Source: a bacterium (GTDB taxonomy: Bacteria > BMS3Abin14). Taken from it: 11,437 bases of DNA. Where the stretch lies: the NCBI GenBank assembly GCA_029210545.1, contig JARGFV010000085.1:1-11437 (forward strand), in the 5' to 3' direction. Under the pieces are notes generated by a model, which was not told the DNA's origin, did no database searches, and was given only the letters and a program-made list of their open reading frames with translations. Below, one piece after another: positions 1 through 7,042 of the stretch (position 1 is its first letter; every line of letters starts with the position of its first letter). Both the position numbers and the translations under genes were made by a program.

Positions 1-97
1 TTAGTATTCCGCACAAGCGAACGACTCAGCAACGCCGCCGGAACGGAAAAGAACCTCGTGAATAGTCCGGGCTAGAAGAGCGACGGTCGATGGCCTT

Positions 98-130
98 ACC
101 CTCACCTGACCTCTCCTATGGAGAGGAATT
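98..130. repeat. Short palindromic repeat
   Basis: Positions 110-116 (CCTCTCC) and 120-126 (GGAGAGG) form a perfect 7-bp stem with a TAT loop, preceded by CCTCACCTGA. This resembles the dispersed intergenic palindromes of the CCCTCACC...CCCTCTCC...GGGAGAGG type seen in many bacterial genomes (recalled, not searched). It lies about 30 bases past the stop codon of the minus-strand membrane protein. It lacks a T-tract on that strand, so a classical terminator is not supported. The rest of 1-155 shows no convincing gene. Confidence 0.5.
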
Positions 131-155
131 TCTCCGAAATCGACAGATGTCGGCC

Positions 156-782
156 TCAGATCCCCAGCACAGACCTTTCGAATCGTCTCCATGTTGTGTA
201 CAGGTCGGCTGCGATCCCCAGAGAGGCCAGCAGCGTCAGGATGAACAGCCCGCCCATGGCCAGGAGGATGCCCTGAAGGCGGTCACCTTTTTCGGTGCCG
301 GCCTGCCGGATCCTGGCAAGCTCACGATCCAGGGAGGCGACGGCGCGATCCGCTGTGCGGTCTGCATCCCGCAGGACGATCTGAAGGTCCTCCCATCGCT
401 GGCGGTCCATGTCGGATCGTGCCATGTGGGCCAGCTGCTCCAGGCGCGCCATCTCTTTCGCGATCAACTCTCTTTCAACGGGCGACAAAAGTCCGGCTCC
501 CGGCACACCGGCTGCGAAGTGCCTGGCCAGGAGGGGCGCGGGCTCCACAGCAGATGAGTCGCCTACCAGTCGATGGATCGCCGACACGGCGGCAGTGACG
601 TCCAGCTTCATCTCTTCGATCCTGGCCGGACCGGATGCGCGGCTGCTCGACAGCTCCTGAAGGCTGTGGCTCACCCTGAGAAGGGAAGCGAGGGAGATGA
701 TGCAGACGGCTACGGTGACGGCGATCAGGCCGATGTAAAGGCGCTGCAGTTTGACCGGCGCTGGAATGCTGGTTTTCGCCAT
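156..782 (-). CDS. Two-TM membrane protein with sensor-like periplasmic helical domain
   Basis: A 208-residue protein that I do not recognise as a named family. Residues about 15-36 and 169-192 are hydrophobic membrane segments. The stretch between them is charged, helix-rich and probably periplasmic, with heptad-like leucines and alanines around 105-160. This topology resembles the input half of a chemoreceptor or histidine kinase (four-helix-bundle type), but the protein ends about 16 residues after TM2 and has no HAMP, kinase or methyl-accepting region. It starts 4 bases after engB stops. A GGAGG sequence inside the last engB codons can serve as its ribosome site, so the two genes are probably cotranscribed. 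It could be a stand-alone sensor half or a truncated receptor. I saw no downstream frame that continues as HAMP. The gene call is fairly safe; function is unknown. Confidence 0.75.
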   Translation of the reverse strand: MAKTSIPAPVKLQRLYIGLIAVTVAVCIISLASLLRVSHSLQELSSSRASGPARIEEMKLDVTAAVSAIHRLVGDSSAVEPAPLLARHFAAGVPGAGLLSPVERELIAKEMARLEQLAHMARSDMDRQRWEDLQIVLRDADRTADRAVASLDRELARIRQAGTEKGDRLQGILLAMGGLFILTLLASLGIAADLYTTWRRFERSVLGI

Positions 783-786
783 AGTT

Positions 787-1389
787 CTAACTACCCTCCT
801 TCAGCCTGCCGGTGATGGCCTCCCAGAGGGGAGCCGGAGACAGGGTGCTGTCCTTGGCGGACACAGGGATGACCGAACTTTTTCCGACATCCATGTCCCC
901 GGAGATGACCGACAGGGAACGCAGGCGCTGGGACTTCGACAGCTTGTCCGCCTTGGTGGCCACCACCAGGATCGGGATCCCGCGGCTGGTCAGTATCCGG
1001 CTCACATCGAGGTCGTCCCTTGTGGGGGGGTGGCGGATGTCGATGAGGTGCAGCGCAAGGGCCGGGCCCGGGTCGCTGTCCAGATAAGCTTCCACCAGGG
1101 TTGCCCACTGGTCAGCCATCACCTTGGGAGCCTTGGAAAAGCCGTACCCGGGCAGGTCCACCAGCAGCAGCTGGTCGTTGACGCGGTAAAAAAATATCCC
1201 CCTGGTCTTGCCCGGTTTGGAGCTCACCTTGACGAGCCTTTTCCTCTGCATCATGCTGGCGAGCAGGGACGATTTCCCGACGTTTGAGCGTCCGAACACG
1301 GCGACCTGGGCAAGGTCCAGGGAAGAGGGGATCTGGGCAGGGGTGAATGCCTGGTCGTGCAGTTCGGCGCTAAGGATCTTCATGGGCAT
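787..1389 (-). CDS. engB: Ribosome biogenesis GTP-binding protein EngB (YsxC/YihA)
   Basis: TRAFAC-class GTPase needed in this family for late assembly of the 50S ribosomal subunit in the cytoplasm. All G motifs are visible: G1 GRSNVGKS at residues 33-40, the G2 region PGKTRG at 59-64 with conserved Thr62, G3 DLPGYG at 78-83, G4 TKAD at 145-148 and G5 SAK at 177-179. At 200 residues it has the normal family length and appears complete. Two in-frame ATGs lie six bases apart (1389 and 1383), giving MPMK or MK starts; I keep the longer one. Neither has a well-spaced Shine-Dalgarno: GGGAG lies about 14 bases upstream, beside a strong hairpin (1407-1428). A run of seven G (1024-1030 on the plus strand) lies in the codons for RHPPTR. 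It is the first gene of a two-gene minus-strand unit and is divergent from the DUF4388 operon. Confidence 0.95.
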   Translation of the reverse strand: MPMKILSAELHDQAFTPAQIPSSLDLAQVAVFGRSNVGKSSLLASMMQRKRLVKVSSKPGKTRGIFFYRVNDQLLLVDLPGYGFSKAPKVMADQWATLVEAYLDSDPGPALALHLIDIRHPPTRDDLDVSRILTSRGIPILVVATKADKLSKSQRLRSLSVISGDMDVGKSSVIPVSAKDSTLSPAPLWEAITGRLKEGS

Positions 1390-1406
1390 GAATTACCATG
1401 AGTCTC

Positions 1407-1428
1407 CCGGGGCCGTCAACGACCCCGG
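1407..1428 (-). promoter_or_regulatory. Leader hairpin upstream of engB
   Basis: CCGGGGCCGT (1407-1416) and ACGACCCCGG (1419-1428) pair along ten positions with one mismatch and a very short loop. In the engB transcript this structure lies about 20 bases before the start codon and touches the only purine-rich stretch (GGGAG) that could act as ribosome-binding site. A role in damping engB translation is possible but is inference. Confidence 0.4.
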
Positions 1429-1486
1429 ATTCGCTACGGATCTTTTTTCCACGATTCCGGGAATAAAAAACTCGATGGTATGGTAG

Positions 1487-1515
1487 GTTGTATTTCAGGC
1501 TTGGTGGACTGGCAA
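1487..1515 (-). promoter_or_regulatory. Putative sigma-70 promoter for engB
   Basis: Read on the minus strand, a -35 box TTGCCA (1515-1510) is followed after exactly 17 bases by a -10 box TACAAC (1492-1487). These match the consensus at 5 of 6 and 4 of 6 positions. Transcription would start near 1480, giving a leader of about 90 bases before engB. It is back to back with the plus-strand promoter; the two -35 boxes are 14 bases apart. Confidence 0.4.
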
Positions 1516-1529
1516 AAAGTCACTCAAGC

Positions 1530-1558
1530 TTGACGCTTCAAGGCCCTGCGGATATAGA
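1530..1558 (+). promoter_or_regulatory. Putative sigma-70 promoter of the DUF4388-nfn-amrA operon
   Basis: A -35 box TTGACG (1530-1535) and a -10 box TATAGA (1553-1558) are separated by exactly 17 bases, matching the consensus at 5 of 6 and 4 of 6 positions. The predicted start near 1565 gives a leader of about 75 bases before the first gene. No other promoter-like site was noticed inside the six-gene cluster. Confidence 0.45.
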
Positions 1559-1604
1559 GTAAGGGTTGGGAGAAGCCGATGTGGCGTTTATCCCGACCGG
1601 GCGC

Positions 1605-1639
1605 GGAAACCATGCTCCTCAGCTACCAGGGAGGTTTCC
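1605..1639 (+). promoter_or_regulatory. Ribosome-binding site partly enclosed in a leader hairpin
   Basis: The strong Shine-Dalgarno AGGGAGG (1628-1634) lies 5 bases before the ATG at 1640. GGAAACC (1605-1611) can pair perfectly with GGTTTCC (1633-1639), which covers the end of the Shine-Dalgarno and the bases up to the start codon. TCCT (1616-1619) could also pair with AGGG. This suggests possible translational control of the first operon gene, unproven. Confidence 0.35.
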
Positions 1640-2239
1640 ATGGGTTCGATCAACAGCCTTAAAGGCAGCCTCGGGGAGTTTTCCCTCGCGGATATCGTCC
1701 AGCTTGTGAGCATGGGTGCCAAGAGCGGCTGCCTGTCCCTTGGCAACGGCGGTTCCGGCGAGAAGGGCTGCCTGTACTTCGAGTACGGCTACGTGATCCA
1801 TGCCTGCATCAACGGGACCGAAGGGGAACGTGCCGCCCGTGAGCTCCTCAACCTTTCCGACTGTACTTTCGAGTTCGTACCTGATCGGCAGCCGGACAAG
1901 AAAACGGTCATGGTGAGCGGTTGTGAACTGCTCATGAAGGTGGCGCAGATGGCCGACGAGGAGGCTTTCCAGGAGCAGGGGGGGCAGCTCGTCCTGGAGA
2001 TCGAGGGAAGCTTCGAGCCCGATATGGAGGGCGTGAGGGAGGAACTGGTGTCCCTGGTCAGGAACTGCCTTGGCCGGAGAGCAGGGCCGCCCGTCGAGGC
2101 GCTGGAGGTTGCCGATCCCACCATGGAGGGTTTCCTCGAAGTCTGCGACCGTATCCGGAGTTACGTGGCCCTGTTCGTGGGCAAGGAGGTCTCGGTGACC
2201 CTGGACCGGCGGATGCGTGCCGTCGTGGTGGACCTGTGA
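1640..2239 (+). CDS. DUF4388 (PatA N-terminal-like) domain protein
   Basis: A 199-residue soluble protein. Residues about 5-85 have the pattern of DUF4388, the domain related to the N terminus of the cyanobacterial regulator PatA: GSLGEFSLADIVQL at 9-22, a short beta segment GCLSL at 30-34, YFEYGYVIHA at 46-55, then a helix with RAARELL and the closing CTFEF. DUF4388 proteins are common in deltaproteobacteria and usually occur with response regulators, GTPase-signalling or motility proteins; their biochemistry is poorly defined. The C-terminal half (about 95-199) is acidic and helical and I do not recognise it; no receiver or output domain is present. It is the first gene of the plus-strand operon and its stop codon overlaps the next start by one base (TGATG). 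A regulatory or scaffold role for the operon is inference. Confidence 0.85.
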   Translation: MGSINSLKGSLGEFSLADIVQLVSMGAKSGCLSLGNGGSGEKGCLYFEYGYVIHACINGTEGERAARELLNLSDCTFEFVPDRQPDKKTVMVSGCELLMKVAQMADEEAFQEQGGQLVLEIEGSFEPDMEGVREELVSLVRNCLGRRAGPPVEALEVADPTMEGFLEVCDRIRSYVALFVGKEVSVTLDRRMRAVVVDL

Positions 2240-3735
2240 TGACACGCCTTCCGGCGTTCCTGTTCACGGTTGTCCTCGCCGCCCTTCTCCTTGCCGCCGC
2301 GCCTTCTGACGCCGGGGCTGACAGACTCCGACTTCCCAACGACCAGCTGTATGCCCTGGCCTCCTTCAGCCAAGAGCAGCGGGCCACCCTCCTCGACGGA
2401 CTGAGAAAGGAAAACCCCGACCTCATCCTCACGGACCTGACCCGGGAAGACACGGCGGTGAGGATCCATTTCGGGTCCCGGGGGTTTGTCGAGTTCCTCG
2501 GGAACGAACTATACTCCCTGGCCGTTTACGTCCCGGCTGGTATCGAATCGGCCATCTCACGACGTTCCTCGGCCCAGCTCCGGGTGGGGCTGATCACCAG
2601 AGACGCCGAAGGTGTGAACATTTTCCTCGGGAACTCATCCGGAGCCCGACAGCAGGATCTCGAACTTATCCTCACCGCTGGAACAACCGATCTGTCCCAA
2701 CCGGCCCGGTCGACGGCTCCGAAACAGGAGACCGTGGAAAGGGAGACGGCCGGCAAGGTTGTCGAACTTCCCACAAAGACGCCAACCAGAGTGCTGGAAA
2801 CGATGGAGGAGTCGTCTGTTGCCGCGGCGCCCCCCCGCCCCCCCGCCCCTGCTCCTTCCCGACCGAAACGCAAGGCCGCGGCACCGGCGGTCAAATCGCT
2901 TCGGGTGCCTGTGCCCAGGGTACCCCTCGCCCCGTTGGTCTCCGAGGCCAACACCCTCGCAGTGGTCGGGCTTGACGGTCCCCCGCCCGTGCTGGACGGG
3001 AAGGCCGGCGACGGTGCGTGGGCATCGGCGGCGAAGTCGAGGATCAAGGTCGGTCCAGGTGCCAACCAGGTGGAGGCGGCCGCCGTATCCACCTCCGATC
3101 GCATCTACTTTCTCTTTTCCTGGCCTGACAACGACCCTGCTTCCGATCACCAGCCATGGCTCTGGAACGAAGAGGAGGGGAAGTACGACAGTTCCGCCTT
3201 CCTGGACGACGGCATTGCCGTGTGGTGGGGAAGGGCCGGTAAGCCGCTGGTCCCGAGCGCCGCCGCGGAGATATGGGACCTCTGGATGTGGAGGGCCGGC
3301 AGGGAGGGACTCGGGCAGCATGCGTCCGACGCGAGGCTGTCGGTGAGCCGCCAACCGCTGCATATGGCCACCTACGAGGACTCCAGATACTCAAATGCCA
3401 CCTGGACCCGACTGGAATTTGATAGGGGTCGCCTTCCCTATGAAATCGTGATACCTTTGCACTTCTCCGGCCCGAAAGTCGCCTCCTATGCGGCTGAAAG
3501 GCCGGATAACAGCGCTTCCGACGTGCTGGCGGCCGGTACCTGGTCTGACGGAAAATGGGTCGTGGAACTGTCACGTTCCCTGCTCACCGGCCAGGATGAC
3601 GATCTCCCCTTTGAAAGGGGGGAAAACCGGTCTTTCGTCCTGAGCCTGCTCGGCGATGAGGCGTTGGCAACATCACCGGCCTCCGGGGTCCTGACTGTCC
3701 GTTGGGACGATTCCAAGTCGAAAGAGGGGGAATAA
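2239..3735 (+). CDS. Exported ethylbenzene-dehydrogenase-like haem-binding domain protein
   Basis: A 498-residue exported protein. Residues 1-27 form a signal peptide (hydrophobic core VVLAALLLAA, cleavage near DAGA). Residues about 28-150 are a compact N-terminal domain I do not recognise. Residues about 155-235 are a low-complexity Pro/Ala/Arg/Lys linker. Residues about 245-495 resemble the EB_dh family, the haem b-binding gamma subunit of ethylbenzene and DMS dehydrogenases: PPVLDGKAGDGAW at the start, IYFLFSWPD, LDDGIAVWW, IWDLWMWRAGR and finally DGKWVVELSRSLLTG. The family binds haem through Met and Lys side chains; candidates here include Met350, Met376 and Lys439, but I cannot assign them. 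There is no cysteine at all, so no c-type haem site. ATG 2239 overlaps the upstream stop; a GTG at 2236 is an alternative. It probably acts in the periplasm as a b-type cytochrome. No molybdoenzyme partner lies in the window. Confidence 0.8.
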   Translation: MTRLPAFLFTVVLAALLLAAAPSDAGADRLRLPNDQLYALASFSQEQRATLLDGLRKENPDLILTDLTREDTAVRIHFGSRGFVEFLGNELYSLAVYVPAGIESAISRRSSAQLRVGLITRDAEGVNIFLGNSSGARQQDLELILTAGTTDLSQPARSTAPKQETVERETAGKVVELPTKTPTRVLETMEESSVAAAPPRPPAPAPSRPKRKAAAPAVKSLRVPVPRVPLAPLVSEANTLAVVGLDGPPPVLDGKAGDGAWASAAKSRIKVGPGANQVEAAAVSTSDRIYFLFSWPDNDPASDHQPWLWNEEEGKYDSSAFLDDGIAVWWGRAGKPLVPSAAAEIWDLWMWRAGREGLGQHASDARLSVSRQPLHMATYEDSRYSNATWTRLEFDRGRLPYEIVIPLHFSGPKVASYAAERPDNSASDVLAAGTWSDGKWVVELSRSLLTGQDDDLPFERGENRSFVLSLLGDEALATSPASGVLTVRWDDSKSKEGE

Positions 3736-3742
3736 GGAGGAG

Positions 3743-4582
3743 ATGGAGAAAGTGTTTACTATCAAAGAGAAGATAAACCTGTCGCACGATGTCCACTCCA
3801 TGGTCGTTGATGCGCCTTACATCGCCCGGAAGGCCAAGCCAGGCCAGTTCGTTATTCTCCGGGTCGGAAAGCTTGGAGAAAGGATCCCGCTGACCATCGC
3901 TGACAGCGACAGGGATGCCGGAACCATCACCCTCGTTTTCCAGGAAGTGGGCAAGAGCACCATGGTCATGGGCGGTCTTTCCAAGGGAGATCAGATCGAC
4001 GATCTCGTGGGTCCGTTGGGCATCCCCACTCACCTGGACAAACTCGGCCTCGTCGTCTGCGTTGGAGGAGGGATCGGCATCGCGCCCATCCACCCCATCG
4101 CGCGCGGGTTCAGGGATGCCGGCAGCAAGGTGGTCTCCATTCTCGGAGCCCGATCCAGGGATCTCCTCATCATGGAGGAGGATCTGAAGGCGGCCAGCAC
4201 CGAGGTCAGGGTCTGCACCGACGACGGAAGTTATGGCCAGAAGGGTTTCGTGACCAACGTGCTGGAGGAGATGATCAAGAACGGTCAGCCCATCGACATG
4301 GTCATCGCCATCGGCCCCGTTCCCATGATGGAAGCTGTGTGCAGGCTCACCAAGCCCTATGGTGTCAAGACAATGGTGAGTCTTAACCCCATCATGGTCG
4401 ACGGCACCGGGATGTGCGGAGCCTGTCGTGTCACCGTCGGCGGCAAGATCAGGTTCGTGTGCGTCGACGGTCCCGATTTCGACGGGCACGAGGTGGACTT
4501 CGGCGAACTGAGACTCCGCCAGAGGATGTACCTGTCCGAGGAGCGCGATGCCATCGAAACCTTAACCTATGTGAGCGAGTGA
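3743..4582 (+). CDS. nfnA: NfnA: NADH-dependent ferredoxin:NADP+ oxidoreductase, small subunit (SudB-like)
   Basis: Small subunit of the cytoplasmic NfnAB complex, which couples reversible NADPH oxidation to reduction of NAD+ and ferredoxin by flavin-based electron bifurcation. It is also known as sulfide dehydrogenase/ferredoxin-NADP reductase subunit. The 279-residue protein has the ferredoxin-reductase fold: the FAD-binding segment ERIPLTIADSD (46-56), the nucleotide-binding loop GGGIGIAP (108-115), and a C-terminal [2Fe-2S] motif Asp220-x4-Cys225-x2-Cys228-x11-Cys240. Three cysteines plus an aspartate match the unusual cluster ligation described for Thermotoga NfnA. GGAGGAG lies immediately before the ATG, with unusually short spacing. 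The start is 7 bases after the EB_dh gene, and the large subunit follows after 10 bases. Confidence 0.95.
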   Translation: MEKVFTIKEKINLSHDVHSMVVDAPYIARKAKPGQFVILRVGKLGERIPLTIADSDRDAGTITLVFQEVGKSTMVMGGLSKGDQIDDLVGPLGIPTHLDKLGLVVCVGGGIGIAPIHPIARGFRDAGSKVVSILGARSRDLLIMEEDLKAASTEVRVCTDDGSYGQKGFVTNVLEEMIKNGQPIDMVIAIGPVPMMEAVCRLTKPYGVKTMVSLNPIMVDGTGMCGACRVTVGGKIRFVCVDGPDFDGHEVDFGELRLRQRMYLSEERDAIETLTYVSE

Positions 4583-4592
4583 GATCTGAGCC

Positions 4593-6044
4593 ATGACTGA
4601 TAATAAAGAGAGAGCATCCAAAAAGGAGAAGATCCCGCGGCAGCCCATGCCGGAGCAGCCTGCGGATGAAAGACGGAAAAACTTTAAAGAGGTCCCCTAT
4701 GGCTACTCCCCCGAGACCGCCATGCTCGAGGCCAGCCGCTGCATCCAGTGCAAAAAACCGAGGTGTATCGCAGGCTGCCCGGTTGGTATCGACATCCCCG
4801 GTTTCATCAAGGCTATCGAGGTCGGTGATTTCGCGGAATCCATCCGTATCCTGAAGGATAGCAATGCCCTTCCCGCGGTGTGCGGCCGGGTCTGCCCCCA
4901 GGAGGACCAGTGCGAGGTCCTGTGCGTCATCGGTGTCAAGCAGGAGCCGGTGGCTATCGGCCGGCTCGAGCGGTTTGCCGCCGATTGGGAGCGGGAGCAC
5001 GGCGAAGTCAAGCTTCCCAGGCTGGCCCCCTCGACGGGCAAAAAGGTCGCCGTTGTCGGCGCGGGCCCAGCCGGTCTGACCGTTGCCGGCGACCTCATCG
5101 TCAAGGGCCACGACGTCACCATCTTCGAGGCCCTGCACAAGCCCGGAGGCGTGCTGGTGTACGGCATCCCTGAGTTCAGGCTTCCCAACGAGATCGTGGA
5201 GTTCGAGATCAACAACCTCGAAAAGATCGGCGTCAAGGTCATCAACAACGTGGTTGTCGGCAAGACCTTTACCATCGAAGACCTCATGACCGAAGAGGGT
5301 TTCGAAGCCGTTTTCCTCGGTGTGGGCGCGGGACTCCCGATGTTCATGGGGATTCCCGGTGAGAACCTCAACGGGGTCTACTCGGCCAACGAGTACCTGA
5401 CCCGTTCCAACCTCATGGGCGGTTACGACTTCCCCCGGCGGGACACACCTCTCAAGAAGGGCAAGAGGGTGGCGACCATCGGAGGCGGTAACGTGGCCAT
5501 GGACTCGGCCCGGACAGCCAAGCGCCTGGGAGCGGAGAGCATCGTGGTCTACAGGCGCTCCCGGAAGGAGATGCCCGCCAGGGTCGAGGAGGTCCACCAC
5601 GCTGAGGAAGAGGGGATCGAATTCCACTTCCTTACCAACCCGACCCGCATCCTCGGCAACGACGAAGGCGCGGTCACGGGTATGGAATGTGTCCGGATGG
5701 AGCTTGGCGAGCCCGACGATTCCGGACGCCGCCGCCCGGTCCCCGTCAAGGGGTCCGAGTATATCGTCGATTGCGACGTGGTCATCGTTTCGGTGGGAAC
5801 GGGCTCGAACCCCCTGCTCACCAAGTCCACTCCCGGTCTCGAACTCAACAGGTGGGATTACATCGTCGTCAATGAGAAGACCGGCGCCACCAGCATCCCC
5901 GGTGTTTACGCCGGCGGCGACATCGTTCGGGGATCCGCCACGGTCATCCTCGCCATGGGTGACGGACGGATGGCTTCCGGGGCCATGCACAGGTATCTGA
6001 TGGGTGAACCGGAGCCCGAGGAGCCCGCCAACGAGGAGGATTAA
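4593..6044 (+). CDS. nfnB: NfnB: NADPH-binding large subunit of NfnAB (SudA/GltD-like)
   Basis: Large subunit of NfnAB and the site of NADPH binding and flavin-based bifurcation. It is homologous to the glutamate synthase small subunit, but no gltB lies nearby, and the adjacent nfnA makes Nfn the better call. The 483-residue protein has an N-terminal cluster domain with Cys50, Cys53, Cys58 and Cys62, and Cys97, Cys101, Cys107 and Cys111. Glu118 in KQEPVAIG sits where the family can supply a glutamate ligand to one [4Fe-4S] cluster. Then come the FAD loop GAGPAGL (156-162), the NADPH loop GGGNVAMDSA in the second Rossmann unit, and the C-terminal GVYAGGDIVRG FAD motif. An acidic tail (EPEPEEPANEED) ends the protein. 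The upstream ribosome site is weak, consistent with coupling to nfnA. The stop overlaps the next start by one base (TAATG). Confidence 0.95.
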   Translation: MTDNKERASKKEKIPRQPMPEQPADERRKNFKEVPYGYSPETAMLEASRCIQCKKPRCIAGCPVGIDIPGFIKAIEVGDFAESIRILKDSNALPAVCGRVCPQEDQCEVLCVIGVKQEPVAIGRLERFAADWEREHGEVKLPRLAPSTGKKVAVVGAGPAGLTVAGDLIVKGHDVTIFEALHKPGGVLVYGIPEFRLPNEIVEFEINNLEKIGVKVINNVVVGKTFTIEDLMTEEGFEAVFLGVGAGLPMFMGIPGENLNGVYSANEYLTRSNLMGGYDFPRRDTPLKKGKRVATIGGGNVAMDSARTAKRLGAESIVVYRRSRKEMPARVEEVHHAEEEGIEFHFLTNPTRILGNDEGAVTGMECVRMELGEPDDSGRRRPVPVKGSEYIVDCDVVIVSVGTGSNPLLTKSTPGLELNRWDYIVVNEKTGATSIPGVYAGGDIVRGSATVILAMGDGRMASGAMHRYLMGEPEPEEPANEED

Positions 6045-7042
6045 TGTCTGCAGGGAGTCCCCCAAGCAGACTGGATTCCATCCGGGAGCCGGTCAGGCAG
6101 GAATGCGAAGCCCTCGAGAACTACTTTAAAACGTACCTGCGGACCGACGTTTCCCTCATCGACCGCGTTTTTGAACACCTCATTGACGGGGGGGGGAAAA
6201 GGTTCCGTCCCCTCCTCGTCCTTCTGGTTTCCTCATGTTCCCCCAACAGGCTCCAGGAGAGCGTCTACAAGCTCGCGGTGGCGGTAGAGTTTATCCATAC
6301 TGCCACCCTGCTTCACGATGACGTCGTCGACCAGTCCGACGTCCGTCGGGGCAACCGGGTCGCCTACCGTATCTGGGGCGCCGAACCAAGCGTCCTGTCG
6401 GGCGATTACCTCTACTCCCGGGCCTTCAACCTCCTGGTGGAGATCGGTCACCTCGGGATACTGGATTCCCTTTCCGACGCTACGACGCAGATGGCCAGGG
6501 GAGAGGTGCTGCAGCTTCTCAGGTCCTACAGCCCCTCGACGACCCGGGAGGAGTACATCGAGGTCATCAGGGGAAAGACGGCGAGCCTCATCTCCGCGTC
6601 GTGCATTTCAGCCGGTTACCTGGCCGGTTTCGAGGGTGAGGATCTTCAGGCTGTGGGAGGGTACGGCCTGAACCTGGGTCTGGCGTTTCAGATCGTGGAC
6701 GACATCCTCGATTACACAGCGGAACGGGGGATGCTGGGCAAGGCCATCGGCAAGGATTTCATGGAGGGGAAAGTCACCCTGCCCGTGATCGTCCTCATGG
6801 AGGCGCTGGATCCGGAAAGCAGGACCCGGTTGGCGGAGATATTTTTAAAGGATGGGCCCGAGCCTGAGGATTTCGAGACGGTCCTGGCTCTCCTGGTTAA
6901 GCATGGGACCCTCGAGACCACCCTCGGGATCGCTGCGGGATATCGGGACCTGGCCCTCCATTCCCTCGCGGCCGCCCCTGCCGGGCCGTGCCGGGACAGC
7001 CTCCAGGTCCTGGCGAACTACGTTCTGGAGAGATCACTATGA
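6044..7042 (+). CDS. ispB: Long-chain trans-polyprenyl diphosphate synthase (IspB/HepT type)
   Basis: A 332-residue cytoplasmic isoprenyl transferase that elongates allylic diphosphates with IPP to make the side chain of menaquinone or ubiquinone. Visible motifs: GGGKRFRP (49-56) for IPP binding, first Asp-rich motif DDVVD (92-96) in HTATLLHDDVVDQSDVRRG, Lys178 and Thr179 in GKTA, second Asp-rich motif DDILD (219-223) in FQIVDDILDYT, and GKDFMEGKVTLPV near 237. The residues four and five before the first motif are small (Thr88 and Ala87), as in long-chain rather than farnesyl or geranylgeranyl enzymes, so an octaprenyl- or heptaprenyl-type product is likely; exact length cannot be read. A G9 run (6188-6196) encodes the glycines of GGGKRFRP. 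A strong GAGGAGG within the end of nfnB serves as ribosome site. The stop overlaps amrA by four bases (ATGA). Confidence 0.92.
   Translation: MSAGSPPSRLDSIREPVRQECEALENYFKTYLRTDVSLIDRVFEHLIDGGGKRFRPLLVLLVSSCSPNRLQESVYKLAVAVEFIHTATLLHDDVVDQSDVRRGNRVAYRIWGAEPSVLSGDYLYSRAFNLLVEIGHLGILDSLSDATTQMARGEVLQLLRSYSPSTTREEYIEVIRGKTASLISASCISAGYLAGFEGEDLQAVGGYGLNLGLAFQIVDDILDYTAERGMLGKAIGKDFMEGKVTLPVIVLMEALDPESRTRLAEIFLKDGPEPEDFETVLALLVKHGTLETTLGIAAGYRDLALHSLAAAPAGPCRDSLQVLANYVLERSL

Noticed and set aside
1-192. Minus-strand open frame that could continue the two-TM protein after a frameshift
   Set aside because: Its translation does not look like HAMP or any output domain, and part of it is the CCTCTCC palindrome read as protein.
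4593-6044. Glutamate synthase small subunit (gltD)
   Set aside because: No large glutamate synthase subunit is present, and the adjacent nfnA with Asp/Cys3 cluster ligands identifies the pair as NfnAB.
4449-6065. Minus-strand open frame of 538 codons opposite nfnB
   Set aside because: It is antisense to a complete nfnB with all cofactor motifs; long antisense frames are common in GC-rich codon use, and its translation resembles no family.
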